Origin: Straminergon stramineum
Taxonomy: Eukaryota > Streptophyta > Bryopsida > Hypnales > Calliergonaceae
Length of the DNA: 64,000 nt
Assembly: GCA_963920665.1 (NCBI GenBank)
Contig: OY987269.1
Coordinates: 5,706,501-5,770,500, forward strand
Direction: 5' to 3'
Below the pieces are notes generated by a model. It ran no database searches and was not told where the DNA came from. It saw only the letters and a list, made by a program, of their open reading frames with translations. Within the stretch, counting starts at the first letter, position 1. Every line of letters starts with the position of its first letter. Both the position numbers and the translations under genes were made by a program. Shown here one piece after another: positions 47,760 through 59,710 of this stretch.

Positions 47760-48560
47760 AAAGAAGCGGCAACATGACCAACCGGTTTGGTTCCCATTTC
47801 GCCCCCGCCGTACACTCCTCGGAGGCCCCCCCCACGCGTAACGACCAGCCGGACGGTTAATTCTCCCCGTAGCAGTCGGATCTTCTCCGACACGAGAATG
47901 AGAAGCAAGAGCCCATTTTGGCCGGAAAGAGTTGACGGACGCGTCGTCACGCCCACCGCCGGTTCCCCGCGACGCCAGCCCGCCATCACGCCCTAGTCTA
48001 GCTCCATCCGCGCCAGCCCGCGACCCCCGCGCGACCCCAGCGCGGCCGTCGCTAGCTCCTCCTGCGGGCGCGGCCTTGCTCGCCTTCGAGCCCTTTCCCC
48101 GTCTCTCTTCCTGTCGCGTCTTCCCGTCTCCTCGTAAGCCCAGTACGTCCCCACCAGGCAGGCGAACAGGCCAACAGGCAGGCAGGCCACCATCCGGCGT
48201 CATGATTCCTCTCTCGCCATCATCACTATCTCTGCTGCGCCGCAAGGACCGGGCCGGAAGGACCAGAACACCTGCTGCTGGCTCATCACTGCTACTCGCT
48301 ACGCGCGGCTCCGTCATTCTTCTTCTAAGCTTACCCATTCTACGTGCTCCGCGCTATCTCATTCTACCTGCTACTACCTATATAGCCTGCTGTCTCCTCT
48401 CACACCCTCATTCTCTTCTCGGGTTACCACAGCTAAGCTAACTTAGCTTGGCCTGCCTGTTGGCCTCGCCGTCTCCGCCCGATCCATTGTGCCATCCTTG
48501 CGCACCTGCACCCGGGCTGGTGTCGATCTAGATGCTGCACCGGAGGCTGGCGGAGGCGCG
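47760..48560 (+). promoter_or_regulatory. GC-rich upstream region and probable core promoter of the MIR166 locus
   Basis: Composition switches abruptly from AT-rich to GC- and CpG-rich at about 47760, falling off after 48560. A TATATA box lies at 48379-48384, followed about 25-30 bp later by a pyrimidine-rich CTCCTCTCACACC stretch that would suit a plant transcription start. This is the nearest plausible Pol II promoter upstream of the MIR166 hairpin, about 1.5 kb away. Overlapping open frames on both strands here are explained by GC richness. The link to MIR166 is inferred. Confidence 0.45.
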
Positions 48561-49937
48561 TGCTAGCGCCAGCTGGTGGGTTTCTCGGCGTTTTTAATGA
48601 ATCTTCTGTCCCAGGCGAACCTACCTGCCGGTGGATTGGATTGGATTGGATTGCTCACCTGTTTGAGTATTCAGGGTTACTGTACAAAGGTTTGGTCCAT
48701 GCTGCGAATTGGCATAGGGGAGGGCGACCGTCGCTGGGGATTGCGGTTTGGGGTGGCTTGGTGGGTTGGTTTCGGTGTTGGTTTTGGTTGCTTGGTTTCT
48801 TTTCTGATTGTCGTCGAGTTGGTTTCCATTGGAATCCCTAGCTACAGTAGCTAGATCGCCTTGCTAGGGACGGGTGGGAGGATGTAGTTGCAGCTCTGCA
48901 ATGGGGCTTGCAGAAGCTCGGGCTGGCGATGGACGGTGGATGCCGCTGAATAGAATTGAGGTGGGATTGGGGTTTTTGCAAAGCCTGGATCGCTAGTGGA
49001 GGGGGTGGGGGGTGGGGGTAGGGGTGGGTAAGAATTGGATGATCTTCCTTGGTAGACGATAATCAGTCAGTGGCGAAAGCCACTTCCAGACTGGTTCATG
49101 GTTCTCGCACAGGCCAACATGCCAACATGTGGAAACAGGAAAACACAACCTTCTGACACTCGCACTGTACTTCTGTTGACACCAGACGAACCACCACCAC
49201 CACAAGTCCACAACGAACAACAGCAACACCCCCACCACTAAGCAACAGGCAACGGGCAACAACGGCAACAACACTGCATCGGTAAATTCGCTTCAGTGAC
49301 AAGTCGCCGATCTCCACGTCACTTGATTTCCCAACTTACATATTTTACAACTTCTACTTCTACTAGGGAAAGGACAAAGGCTCAGACAGTGGGACTGTGG
49401 GATTAGGAGTGTAATTTGGGAATGTGTGCCGCTCTGACATCTTCATGTGGGAGAGTTTCAACTCGCGTCATTACTTCAGTCCCACTTCAGTCCCCAGTTC
49501 CAGTCCCATTTCAGTCTCACTCCAGTCCCAGTTCAGTAATCATCATTTTTTCTCATGCTTCATGTGTTGTAGCAGCAGCAACGCTTTTGTTGTACAATGC
49601 GGACTAGCGCGGTTTCCCAAAAACAGTGGCCAACCTGCAGTAATTCTGGGAAGGAGCGGGAAGGACACTAGTGTCATGAGAACGCCAGCAACACCTCCCC
49701 CTGATTCGAAAACCCTTGGCTACCTTGCTATCTAGCTATCTATCCAGATAGCTAGCTAGCTAGTATGTACAGTACTCTTTTTTTTGCTGTTTTTTTTTCA
49801 CTTCGACCCAAGATCCCTGTTTTACACTGCGCAGGTAAAAACCGCAGTCAGTGGCGTGCAAGTTCGGCAGAAAAACAAGCCAAAGGAGAAGGCTCAGAGG
49901 GAGGAACGTTCATCAGTAATGGGAGTGTGTGGTGGTG
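48560..49937 (+). other. Probable pri-miR166 leader, non-coding
   Basis: This unique-looking sequence carries small simple repeats: GGATT units at 48634-48653, a CAC-type run near 49190, repeated CAGTCCCA-like strings at about 49470-49530 and a TAGC-rich palindromic stretch at 49725-49765. It has no convincing protein. It most likely belongs to the primary microRNA transcript; splicing cannot be settled from sequence. Confidence 0.4.
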
Positions 49938-50033
49938 AACTCTGCTGTGAGGAATGCCGCATGGCCCGAAGCTGATGTATGTGCACCAACTGTACTACGC
50001 TTCGGACCAGGCTTCATTCCCCTCAGCGCAGTT
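49938..50033 (+). ncRNA. MIR166: MIR166 precursor hairpin
   Basis: The 3' arm contains a 21-nt sequence at 50002-50022 (TCGGACCAGG... ending TTCCCC) that equals mature miR166, the land-plant microRNA that cleaves class III HD-ZIP mRNAs in the region coding for the START domain and so controls leaf polarity and meristem patterning. The 5' arm 49938-49972 pairs with 49999-50033, leaving a 26-nt loop. The predicted star strand with 2-nt overhangs is 49951-49971, starting GGAATGCC. The two adjacent unpaired bases opposite AA of the mature strand sit where other plant miR166 hairpins also have mismatches. A few further mismatches flank the duplex. A single hairpin is present; I found no second copy nearby. 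Primary transcript limits are unknown. Confidence 0.94.
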
Positions 50034-53000
50034 TATGCATTTCGGTAATAACAAGTTTCATCAATTTGCCATCAACTAAATAAGCTTCTTGATCCAGTCG
50101 TGAAATGATCAGGTTGGTCACGCCTTTTCTTGACCCTTTTGGTTTGCAGGGTGGAAATTAGCACGGTGACATTGCAACAGCAATGGTCGCCAGGTGTAGA
50201 GTACTAGTTTTAGCTCGTATACTTGTCCTTCTCTTTGAAACCGTGCTTTCTTGATAACTAATACTATCTTTTCGTGTTGCACTTTCACAACCAAACTTAG
50301 CAGCTTCTAATTTCTTTTCATTTCGCTTCCATTGCTCTTGTGAGCTTTCTGTGAATTTTCTGAGTGTGGACACTGTTTTAAGACGTTCTAGCATACATCT
50401 TGGGTATACTCTTCGCCAATATATTGCCTCAACTTGCTAGAAATGATCAACGATGGTCATGGTGAGCACTTCATTGCATCGAAAGTTGCATGTTTAGAAG
50501 CCCTACCAGTAGATTTTCTGATGTTGCTCTAGACCTTGAATACTGACATTGAAAGTAGAGTGTATGTTTCCGATCATTCTGTTAGTAACACTTAGTCAGT
50601 CAGTGTTATGAGCATTCTATTATTTCCGTCTAGATAGGAATACCGAAATGCCGGGTGTTGACAGGCACGGACCAGTATTGGGCATGTTGGTACTCAGTTC
50701 AATTGCCCGCTCTATTACGAACACCGTTACCGTCTCCTTTCGTGTCGAGCTCTACGTTCGTGTTTACTAGACAAACAAATGCACTGGCACGTTTTCCGAG
50801 CAGTTCCAATGGTGAACGTACAATCAAGCGCAGTGTTGCAGGAGCTAGAAGCATTGGTTGCTTGTTATTTGATTATGTCAACGACTCTGTGACGAAAGAA
50901 GAGCTCTGTACAGCCCCCCTCTGCCTGTTCTGACAAATCCTTTCCACAGGTACGATCCTCTAAAAGCTTCAAAGCTTCAAATAACGTTTGTGCTTTTGGT
51001 AACATGCTTAACAAATGTCGCTCCAAAACGGATCAGCAGGAAGGGTACGATTTCTAAGAAGTGTCCATTTGGTTTCCTAGGCGAGTCAGTCAGGCTAAAG
51101 AGCCAAGGTTTTTGGTTTTAGTCAAGGGACGAACCTTTGTTAAATACCAGCAGTACGAGTCCATTAAGTGGAGCTTCGTGTGGTACAGAGTATTGATTCT
51201 GATCTTTTTTCTGAATAACAACTAATGCAAAGACCGTCAAACGCACTTGAGTAGGGGAATAGGAGGTGAACCAATGAACTGTTTCACCTTGAGAACTCCA
51301 AAACGCCTAGAGCTGAATGCTAGTGACGGTCCTTTTCTAAGACTGTTAATTAATGTGGGTGCACTAACTAGTAGCGCCGGTACTCTTGTAACAAAAGTTC
51401 AACCAACTCAGATACTCTTATCGTTTTTTGCAGCAGCAATCATCACCTGCTGCTGCTGCTGCTGCTGCTGCAGCTGCAGACAGAGCTCATCCTGCTGGGG
51501 AGAGGAAGTTAATAAGTTGAGGGCCGGGCTGTAGCTTCCAGTTGTCGGTGGGTCAATACCGTTGTGTTCTTTCTCCCCCGAGGGTCAGTTTCCACATAAT
51601 GACAGCCTTGACTGGAGGGACTTTGATACTTGATACCTCTCTAGACTAGGTCTTGGGGAGGACAGTCAGGACTCCATCCTCATTAAAACTGAAAATAAGT
51701 TGAAAATTGTAACTCTCTTCAAATGGCTTCATAAACGTCGTATTGCATGATGTAAACGTTTGGGGAATTGGAACAGGCCAGGGGTGTAATATATACTGTA
51801 ATCATGTTCGTTTGAATAATGGTTTCTCACCTTTGACTCTTATCATGTGCTTGTTTTTATATTAGCCACGTGGTGCTGTCGCCAGTGATAATATAATTTT
51901 TGTTAGCTTCAACATTGAGAAACTCGCGAGCTTGCATAGTGTGCCCCGCTTCTGTTGATAGAATTATGTATTGGCACATTAGTAGCGCAATCGTGATTGT
52001 GAAAGGTGCGGTTGGCTTAGATAGTATCGTAGGCTCACGACGCAAGTTGATCTCTAGCTTTTCAATTGCCTGCCTCGGTGACCTTTTTTTGTGACGTGCC
52101 ACGATGGGAGCTTGTGACATGGCTTGCTTTGGATAAAAATTTTAACATTGATTTTTAATGTTTAAGACCTGGTATATGTTCAGTGAATTGAATGACTTTT
52201 AGCGTTTGACCTATGTCGTGTCTATGTTCAGTGAATTGAATGACCTGTGTCGTGTCTATGTTTCGTGTCCATACATGATTCGTCCATATCCTGTTTCTGA
52301 GTTGTTCTGCGTGCTTCTGGTACACAGCGGCTTTATTATTTTGTTCAATATTTTGATTTCAGTGTAAAACCAGTGACTTCCTCTCATTCCAGGCATGGCT
52401 CTTGTGTAAACTTCACTGTGGGCCCCTGTGATTCTTTATTGTTGAACACAGTGGAGCTCTTCCCATTACTAGTTTGGTTTAATTTTTAGCTACTTGTGTG
52501 CGCAAATCATTCATTACTTTGAATTGTGTTTACTTCAACTACTGCAATGAGGATGATTGTTATTAGTTATGCTTGTCAGGAGCAAGGGAGGAGATATGCG
52601 AAATCAATAGATCACTGTCACATTGATTATCTCAGCATAAAGTAAACCATTGCCAGTCGCTTGAAATATTCTCGTGTTCTTCACATTATGTAGAACAGGT
52701 CAACATAATCACTGGTGATGATTATCACCTTAAATGCATCTAACTGGGATGCTAGTTTGGGCTTCAGTGAGAGGTGGGATTTCATGGTCATTCAGCTTTG
52801 TTGGTTGTGTTCCTAGAATGTACTTTGATTCAGATCTCACAAGACGCCGTTACGTCAATCATCAGCTAGTCAGCCAACTTGAAAGTTTCCGGATGATTTT
52901 AATGCACTGTTAGCCTGCTAATGGGATTTCTACAGCTGTTGGAGTTTTGCAGAATCTGCTTTCAAGGCTTTATTTCAAGTCAACTTTCATTTGCACTGTA

Positions 53001-53480
53001 GATAGCAAATCACCAAAAGTCTGATATTCACTACAGGAAGAATGTATTACACTTAATGAGTAGCCCATGTCTGTCTTCTCCATTTATCTCCCAGCTGGCT
53101 AGCTGAGGTGAGCTCAGAAATGTGTACATCCAGATTCCTTTTCCAAGGGCAGCTCCTTGAGAGTACAATGTTCCTACGAAATCTGCAACAAAATCGGATG
53201 TCAACTTGTTCTGGTCTTTCAGATGCTTAGTGTGTGGGTGAGCTTGGCATAGTTTCATTATTCTGTATGTCTCGAAATAAACTGAAAAATCTTGTTTAAT
53301 ATGTGTATGCTGACGGTTGCTCTTACCACATCTCTCTGGATGTTGTGGAATTCTCACAATAGTTTTTGAATGAGCACGTACGACTTCTTCAATCTCACCT
53401 TCTGGGGTCCCTACTTTTCATATACCAACATAGTCAAAATGGTAAAATGTCTGCTACAATTAACGATATTACCGGTATAG
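50034..53480 (+). other. Unique-looking non-coding sequence downstream of MIR166
   Basis: Composition is balanced and no dispersed family is recognised. An intron-end-like string TTTGGTTTGCAG lies at about 50148, so the primary transcript may be spliced. A CTG microsatellite occupies about 51449-51472. A direct duplication around GTTCAGTGAATTGAATGAC lies at 52178-52196 and 52226-52244. Open frames of up to 108 codons (for example 53031-53357 minus) match nothing I know. This may be a long 3' part of the pri-miRNA or an adjacent non-coding transcript. Confidence 0.35.
51449..51472 (+). repeat. CTG trinucleotide microsatellite
   Basis: About eight CTG triplets follow one another, then CAGCTGCAG. 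It could vary in length between individuals. It is not in a convincing coding frame. Confidence 0.9.
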
Positions 53481-53488
53481 AAATGAAT

Positions 53489-54970
53489 GTCAATTTCGTT
53501 TAATTGGCGATATTCTCATACTTCGGCGCAGTTCAGGACTTGCGGCTTGAATCCAAAATCTACACCAGTCCTAGTTTGCGGCCTGAATTTGGACCTTTGT
53601 GATGATAGACGTCAGAATTTTTGACTGCGGAATATCGCCAATTTATCAACATTCACTATATTGTGCATTATATTCTAAAGTTTTTAGGGTTTGTAAAGAG
53701 GTTTGAGTGTACTGGTATTTGACAATTGGTGGCTCAGGTGATATCCTTGGGTCCCATCTTTTCACTACAGTACATACATAGTTAGAGTGAAAAGTGTGCC
53801 GCGGCATTTGTGCAGGAAATTTTGAGATGTTTCTGAGGTGTTAAGAGAGAGTTTTGAATCATAATCATGGGTCCTCAGCGGATTGCACGACACACATGGA
53901 TCGGTCTATTTTAGTTGATCGCATTTGCATGCAACAGGATCCTTCCTCACTGCCGTTTGCCACAACATATATCTTCTGGCAGCATTCTTCATGAATTTCT
54001 GACTTTGTGCGGATCGTGTAAGGTGTGGCGTGAAACACAACTTTGTATATGGACTCATATAACTTGAAAGAGAGGCTGACCGTATGTAGGAAGGAATACT
54101 GTCAATTTCGTTAAACTGGCGCAATTCCGACTCCAAAAATTGTTCATCTGTAAACTAAGATACCAAGCTAACTAAGGTATAGACATGTACCGTCAATTTC
54201 GTTAAACTAGCGATAATCTACAAGCTTGTGTCATAATCTTCACAAAGGTCTACTTTCAGGGCACACATTTAGGAAAGAATTAGATTTTGGTTTCAAGCTT
54301 GAACAACGCCAAAGTTATGGAATGTAGCCAATTCAATGAAATTGATGTTTTGTACATCTAAAAACTAAGATAGGTATAGACATGCACATCTTTGTGTTTC
54401 AGGGTGTGCAAGTTCAATTTCATTAAATTGGAGATATTCCATAATTACTTTAGGCTGTGTGGCTTAAATCCCAAATCTATACCTATTCTAGGCTCCTAGT
54501 GCATTTGTGGCCTCAAATTAGAGCTTTGCAAAGATATATGTCACAACTTTTGACTTGTAGAATATCACCAATTTCATGAAATTGACCTTGTGTGTTCTCA
54601 AAGGTGCCCAAGTAGTGGAATACTAAAAAATTGACATTGAATGTTCTTCCATTAGGTGAGATGGTGAAAGCTCCCGATGGAGCTTGCACAAAAGAGATTC
54701 CATGCATTGAGCCTATATTCTTGGACCATCAACAACGTGTAGAGAGCTACATGCTCTGCTAATAATGTTTTACAAAAATTCAACTTAAAAGTTGGGAACG
54801 CCAATTTTATTAAATTGGCGACGTTCCATTACTTTGGCACAACTCAAGCTGCTCAGTCCGAAACTAAAATCTATATGTGTCCTAGTTTTGGGCCTGAAAT
54901 TAGACCTAGGCATGAAGATAGATGTTACAATTTTTGTGGTTTTTTGGAATATCGCCAATTTAACCAACTT
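53489..54970. repeat. Cluster of 155-175-bp elements with palindromic ends (family E)
   Basis: Complete copies are at 53489-53653, 54192-54346, 54413-54586 and 54800-54970, and a left-end fragment is at 54101-54140. Each begins near GTCAATTTCGTTAAATTGGCG or a variant and ends with the inverse, near ATCGCCAATTTCATGAAAT. The ends are themselves near-palindromic, for example CGCCAATTTT-ATTAAATTGG at 54799. Inner parts share CAAAATCTA and CCTAGTTT stretches. Segments between copies (CTAAGATA then GGTATAGACATG) are also repeated. No coding. Confidence 0.75.
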
Positions 54971-55893
54971 CACGCCTTAGTTTGGGGTTGCGTTTCCAAA
55001 GTGAGGCTGAGATCAAGATGGAAGTAAGAAAATCTTTTTTCTGGCGACCTCAAATCCCAGGGCAGGACACAAGCTGCCCTGGGACCGTGCTCTGCTGGGA
55101 CGTCATTGTCGTGCTCTTTTTGTCCGTCTCTTGGGACATGCAAGCAAGCTGCTCTTTCGGCGGAGGACATGGCTTCAATTTATTTTTTTTCGAATTTTGA
55201 AGCCAGCCAGTTCTGGTCCTAGCAACAGCCACAGCCACAGCCACAGCGACAGCCACAGCAGGCAGAGCAACAAACGGTCGCCCTTTTGGCAGTCCCCACT
55301 GACTGCCCAGACAGTGGCCATTGGTGCTCTTCCATAGCTCGACCTTGCGCGCCTGGCTTGAATTCAATTCCCCGGCCGCCTGTGGTCCAAAAGACTCCGC
55401 CCACTGGTTTCGATTCTGGACGTGTGATTATGACATTCTGCAAGTGCCTTACGAGGGTCCGACCACGTTCAAACTTTCTTTCAATTCTCGATAGCAAAAC
55501 TAATGTACTAGCTCTTGATCTGCGTAACTGCAAGCTTCTTTTTACATCTTTGAATAGAAGGTACGTACGTAATTAATCACAGAAACAGCAGTTGAAAACC
55601 TAGTACTCAATATATGAATACGAGCATTGTAATGCTCGAGTCGACATTCTAACATATGTAACGACGTACACTCAGTAACATCGATATCGATAGGTTGCGT
55701 TCATTCGCAGAACAATACAAACATTGTAATTATGCTCGAGAAGAGATTCTTGAACATAAGTAAATATTTGCGGGAGCTCTTTGTGTCTGCGTTGAAGGAG
55801 TTTTGTTTGGGCCAGTGTCTACCGGCTGAAATTAACAGGCCGCGCGATCATTAATTCATTTCAAGTTTCAAGTTGGGCAATATATAATTATGG
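54971..55893. other. GC-balanced sequence with CCACAG microsatellite
   Basis: A CCACAG-type hexamer run lies at about 55223-55258, on a background richer in G and C until about 55480. A pair of direct repeats (around ACATTGTAAT then TGCTCGAG) lies at 55627-55645 and 55716-55740. Overlapping frames on both strands match no known family, so no gene is called. Confidence 0.4.
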
Positions 55894-56200
55894 GCGTGAT
55901 TTTCTCTGGATATCTGAAAGAAAGGTTACAACATTCTCGAGCAGCTGCCTCACACTTATTGAAAACGGAAGTTATCATTCTTTTGGTGCACAATCTTGAA
56001 CTCATCTTGGTGGGAGGTACTGAAAGCTACCAAAAGAAGAGAGGCGGAGGCGTGATTTCTCAATGGAGCTGTAAACGGTCATAACATTCTTGTAGAGCTC
56101 AGTGCCTCACACTTTCAGAAACGGAATTTCCATTCTTTTTTGTGCACAATCTTGCGGTGTACTAAATACTACAAGAGTCTTCGAAGACCCAAAAAAAAAA
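55894..56200 (+). repeat. Tandem duplication, about 156-bp unit
   Basis: 55894-56049 and 56050-56200 are diverged direct copies: both contain GCGTGATTT, ACATTCT, GCCTCACACTT, AAACGGAA, CATTCTTTT and GTGCACAATCTTG in the same order. Frames of 64 and 70 codons across them have no recognised domain. Confidence 0.75.
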
Positions 56201-56279
56201 GTTGGTTACTCAGTGCGCCATGCATACTCTCTATATTCCATGTCAAATTTTGGAGTCTTTTTTTGTTTGGTTATCCAAC

Positions 56280-59200
56280 ACTTGTCTAGTAGAAATGGTG
56301 GCTGTGGAGACTAGACTAGGGAAAAGACACACAAGAAGATTCACATGGCAAACTTGACCATCGGTGGATCAAATTGGGCACAGTTATCTTTGTGGTTGAA
56401 GTGGACATTGTATGCTTGGAAGTACACTAAAGAAGTTGAATTTCTCATAGTATGCAATTGCTAAAGAATACATTACTTTACCTATAATCATCACTAATTA
56501 CAATAGAGCTTAGGTTCTATTATTAGACATATATTCTTTTTTATAGGAACTTATTGGCAATTGAAAGAGGATTCCTGTGTACTTTAGCAATTAGCATGCA
56601 TTTTTTTGGACATTGTATCAATAAGTTATGAATTTCTAAAGTATTGTATTTAGGTGTACTAAAATCCACAAGTACTAGGCTTTTATAGACTCATGTTTTT
56701 ATTTGAGTACATCTTCTATGATTAATATTTAGGTATTTGTGATGCTTTTTGATTGAAAAGTAGGTGTCACATTTTGGACAAAGTTGATTACCAACACACA
56801 TACCTTAATAGAATGTATAATAAGACAAAAACTTTGAAAGTGACCCATATATGGCAAGGACATCCCAAAGTGCCACTTTTCTATCATATCATAGTTGCTA
56901 ATATTAGATAATTTTATAAAAATTATTAGACAATTTTAGACAATGGATTAGTTGAAAGTAATAAAACATAATTTTTATGTTTTATTATCGATAACTAAAA
57001 GAGGATTTCAATGCACCAAAAAATGTTACATTTGGATATTCCATACAAAAATTGTAAAGGGTCAAAAAAATTATTGGTAGATATTCTAAATTTTTTTCTT
57101 TAGTGGAGGTAGATATTGATTATCATGATGTACATCTAGTGAAGATGGTGCATTTGGATATCCCTACCTTATATGAGCGATGAGAAACTGTGTAGGGAAT
57201 TGAGAGAGCTACATTAGCATCCAAATAGTTGAAGATAGCACCCCCCCCCCTCCCCCCATGGACAACAATGGTTTTTTTCTTTGAAATCTTTTTCCCTATT
57301 TTTTACAAATTAAAATAGCAAAGTGCCTGTTTTCTTGAGATTTTGCACTTTTTGAGTTATCCTCTTTAGAGAATTTCTCTAAATTTTATCTTCCTAGGGT
57401 AAAATCTTCTTAAGGATATATTCATTGACCATATTTTTTCAATTTTTTTTCTAGTTTTAAAGTACTTCAAGAAAAAGCACAAGTATTGTACACATGCAAC
57501 AAAAAATCAATGGGTCTTTCTTGAAATAAAACCAATGTGTTTCATGCTCTATTTCAATATTTAGTAGTCATGTTTAGTAAATAACAAAATACCTTTAGAA
57601 GGTTCAAAATCTATATACATTTGAATTTGTCAAGTTGCAACTACTTGAATGGGATATATTTCACTTTGATTCTTATGTAATTGTCAAAGTAGTTGATTGA
57701 ATTCAACGTCAATTTGTAACCTTTGTTATTCTTATTCTAATTTAGTGTTCAATTTCACTAACATTTGAATCAACTAAAAACTTGAGTCTATTGGGTTCAA
57801 TTAGTTTAGAATGGTGAGATGTACTCCATGGATTATTACATTCATTTATTTATATTAGATCAAAGGAAAAATACAATTTAAAAATTAGAATGCAATTTGA
57901 AAGATATCTTCAATATAAAGTTCAACTTAGAATACTACTTTACTAATGATTTCAAAAGAATACAAAATATGATGTTCAAGGTTAATATCTTCATTATCTC
58001 CTATTTAAATATTTAATTTCTAAACGACTAAGGAGGCCACTTTGAATTTTTTGATAAGTTGAGCAACCTCTATTGACTTCATAATTGTGAATTTTTTGTA
58101 TTAAATCCTTAGGATGGATGCTCTATATGTAAAACTTTATTTCAAGTCATTTCAATAAATATTGCAAACTTTATAAGTTTTTTTTTTATTCCAATGTCAA
58201 AGTGGGATGCTACAAATATATTCTAAAACAAGATCATTGAATTTAATTTGATTGTTTAGATTGATACCTATACAAAAATATTTGAACCATTCATTTTTGA
58301 ATAATGAGGTGAAAGTTATGAGGAGTTTATTTTGTTGGCAATTAAGGTAGAAAAAATATAAATAATTGATTTTTTAATTCGCTTTTGCAAATCTCCAAAC
58401 AACAACTACAACAACAAAAACATAGAATGTGCATTAATTACTAAAATCTCTTCACCCTTAGAATTTATCATTCTTAAAATTTTGGTAAATTTCTTAACAA
58501 TAAATTTTTTTCCATAATGAACCAGCTTCCATCTTATAATTTTTCTGAAGATGAATAAAAAGTATGTTTGGTTAAATTTTTTTCATGTATTTTCAATCCA
58601 TTATCCAATATATTGACTGAAATTTTCAAGTCATGGGACATACATGTTTCTTCTAAAAGTGTTGAAAAAAAACCTTCACTTGTAAGAAGACCCCTCAAAA
58701 CTATTTTTTGAAGTTTAGACCCATTGAATTTGAAATGAGATTTTTACTATAAAATAAAGATAAATAGCCATTGTAGATGAAAATATAATTTAGACAAGCA
58801 TTAATTATTCTAAATTCTAAAAAACTAAATTCATAATGATAAATAGCTATTGAAGAAAACTATTAATTCTAATTAAAATAAAAAATTTAATACTCAAAAT
58901 TATTGTTAGCTTTTTGACGAACTAGTAACAATTATATAATATAATTCAAATTTTGAACCAAACTATATAATCAAGAAAATAAAATACAAACTATAGTTCT
59001 TTGCAATGTAAAAGAAAAAGAAGGAACTTGAAAATATTAAAAAAACGAAGATTTTCAATTTTATATTATTTGAAATGATAGAAAATTTAGACAACTCACA
59101 AATTAGATTACATAGAATTTAGTCATTTACTCTCAATTGGCATATAGAGGGTTGTAGAATAGAAGAATATATAAAAGATCCAAAGGAGGAACACTTTTAC

Positions 59201-59706
59201 CATTAAAAAACTCAATTACATTATTATGCAATTAGTCTTGAGATGTCTTTAGAGTTTAGAAAGTCTAATAACTTGGTTTGACAATGCTTTGCAAATATAT
59301 TATAATTCAAAAAATGCAAATACATTTCAAAAACTATCTGTTCTAGCTTAAAAATGTCCCTTCAATTTTTTTTGATATATAAAATATTATATGATGTTTT
59401 TAAAAAATTAGCATAGATAGAATTTTATTTTTTAGAATAACAAAAAGTATATTATGAAAGCTATGAAATAAATTTATAATAATAAAATAATAATAATAAA
59501 TTATTAGAAATATTAATATAGATTTGTGTAATGGTAGATTCAACCATATATCATAGTTTGATATCATTTTTAGAATTTTAGTGCCTAATTTGTAAGGAAA
59601 AATGATTTCAAAATTATATTACGAGAACTATAATTTTTTATGATAATTTTTTTTCAATTATTCTAATCGTCCCTTGTCATGCATTAGATTAAGGGGAGGT
59701 CATAAT
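56280..59706. other. AT-rich repeat DNA, no gene recognised
   Basis: 56290-56390 is related to 34.5 kb and 25.4 kb. 56975-57180 is an inverted partial copy of MITE family F. A C-rich homopolymer tract lies at 57241-57258. From about 57.3 kb the sequence is extremely AT-rich with no coding signal. Confidence 0.45.
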
Positions 59707-59710
59707 TTAA

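Noticed and set aside
47745..48441. Long open frames on both strands (197 codons minus at 47745-48338; 169 codons plus at 47932-48441)
   Set aside because: They overlap each other in a CpG-rich block, are rich in Arg, Gly, Pro and Ser, and show no domain. GC-rich DNA has few stops, so these are most likely artefacts over a promoter/leader.
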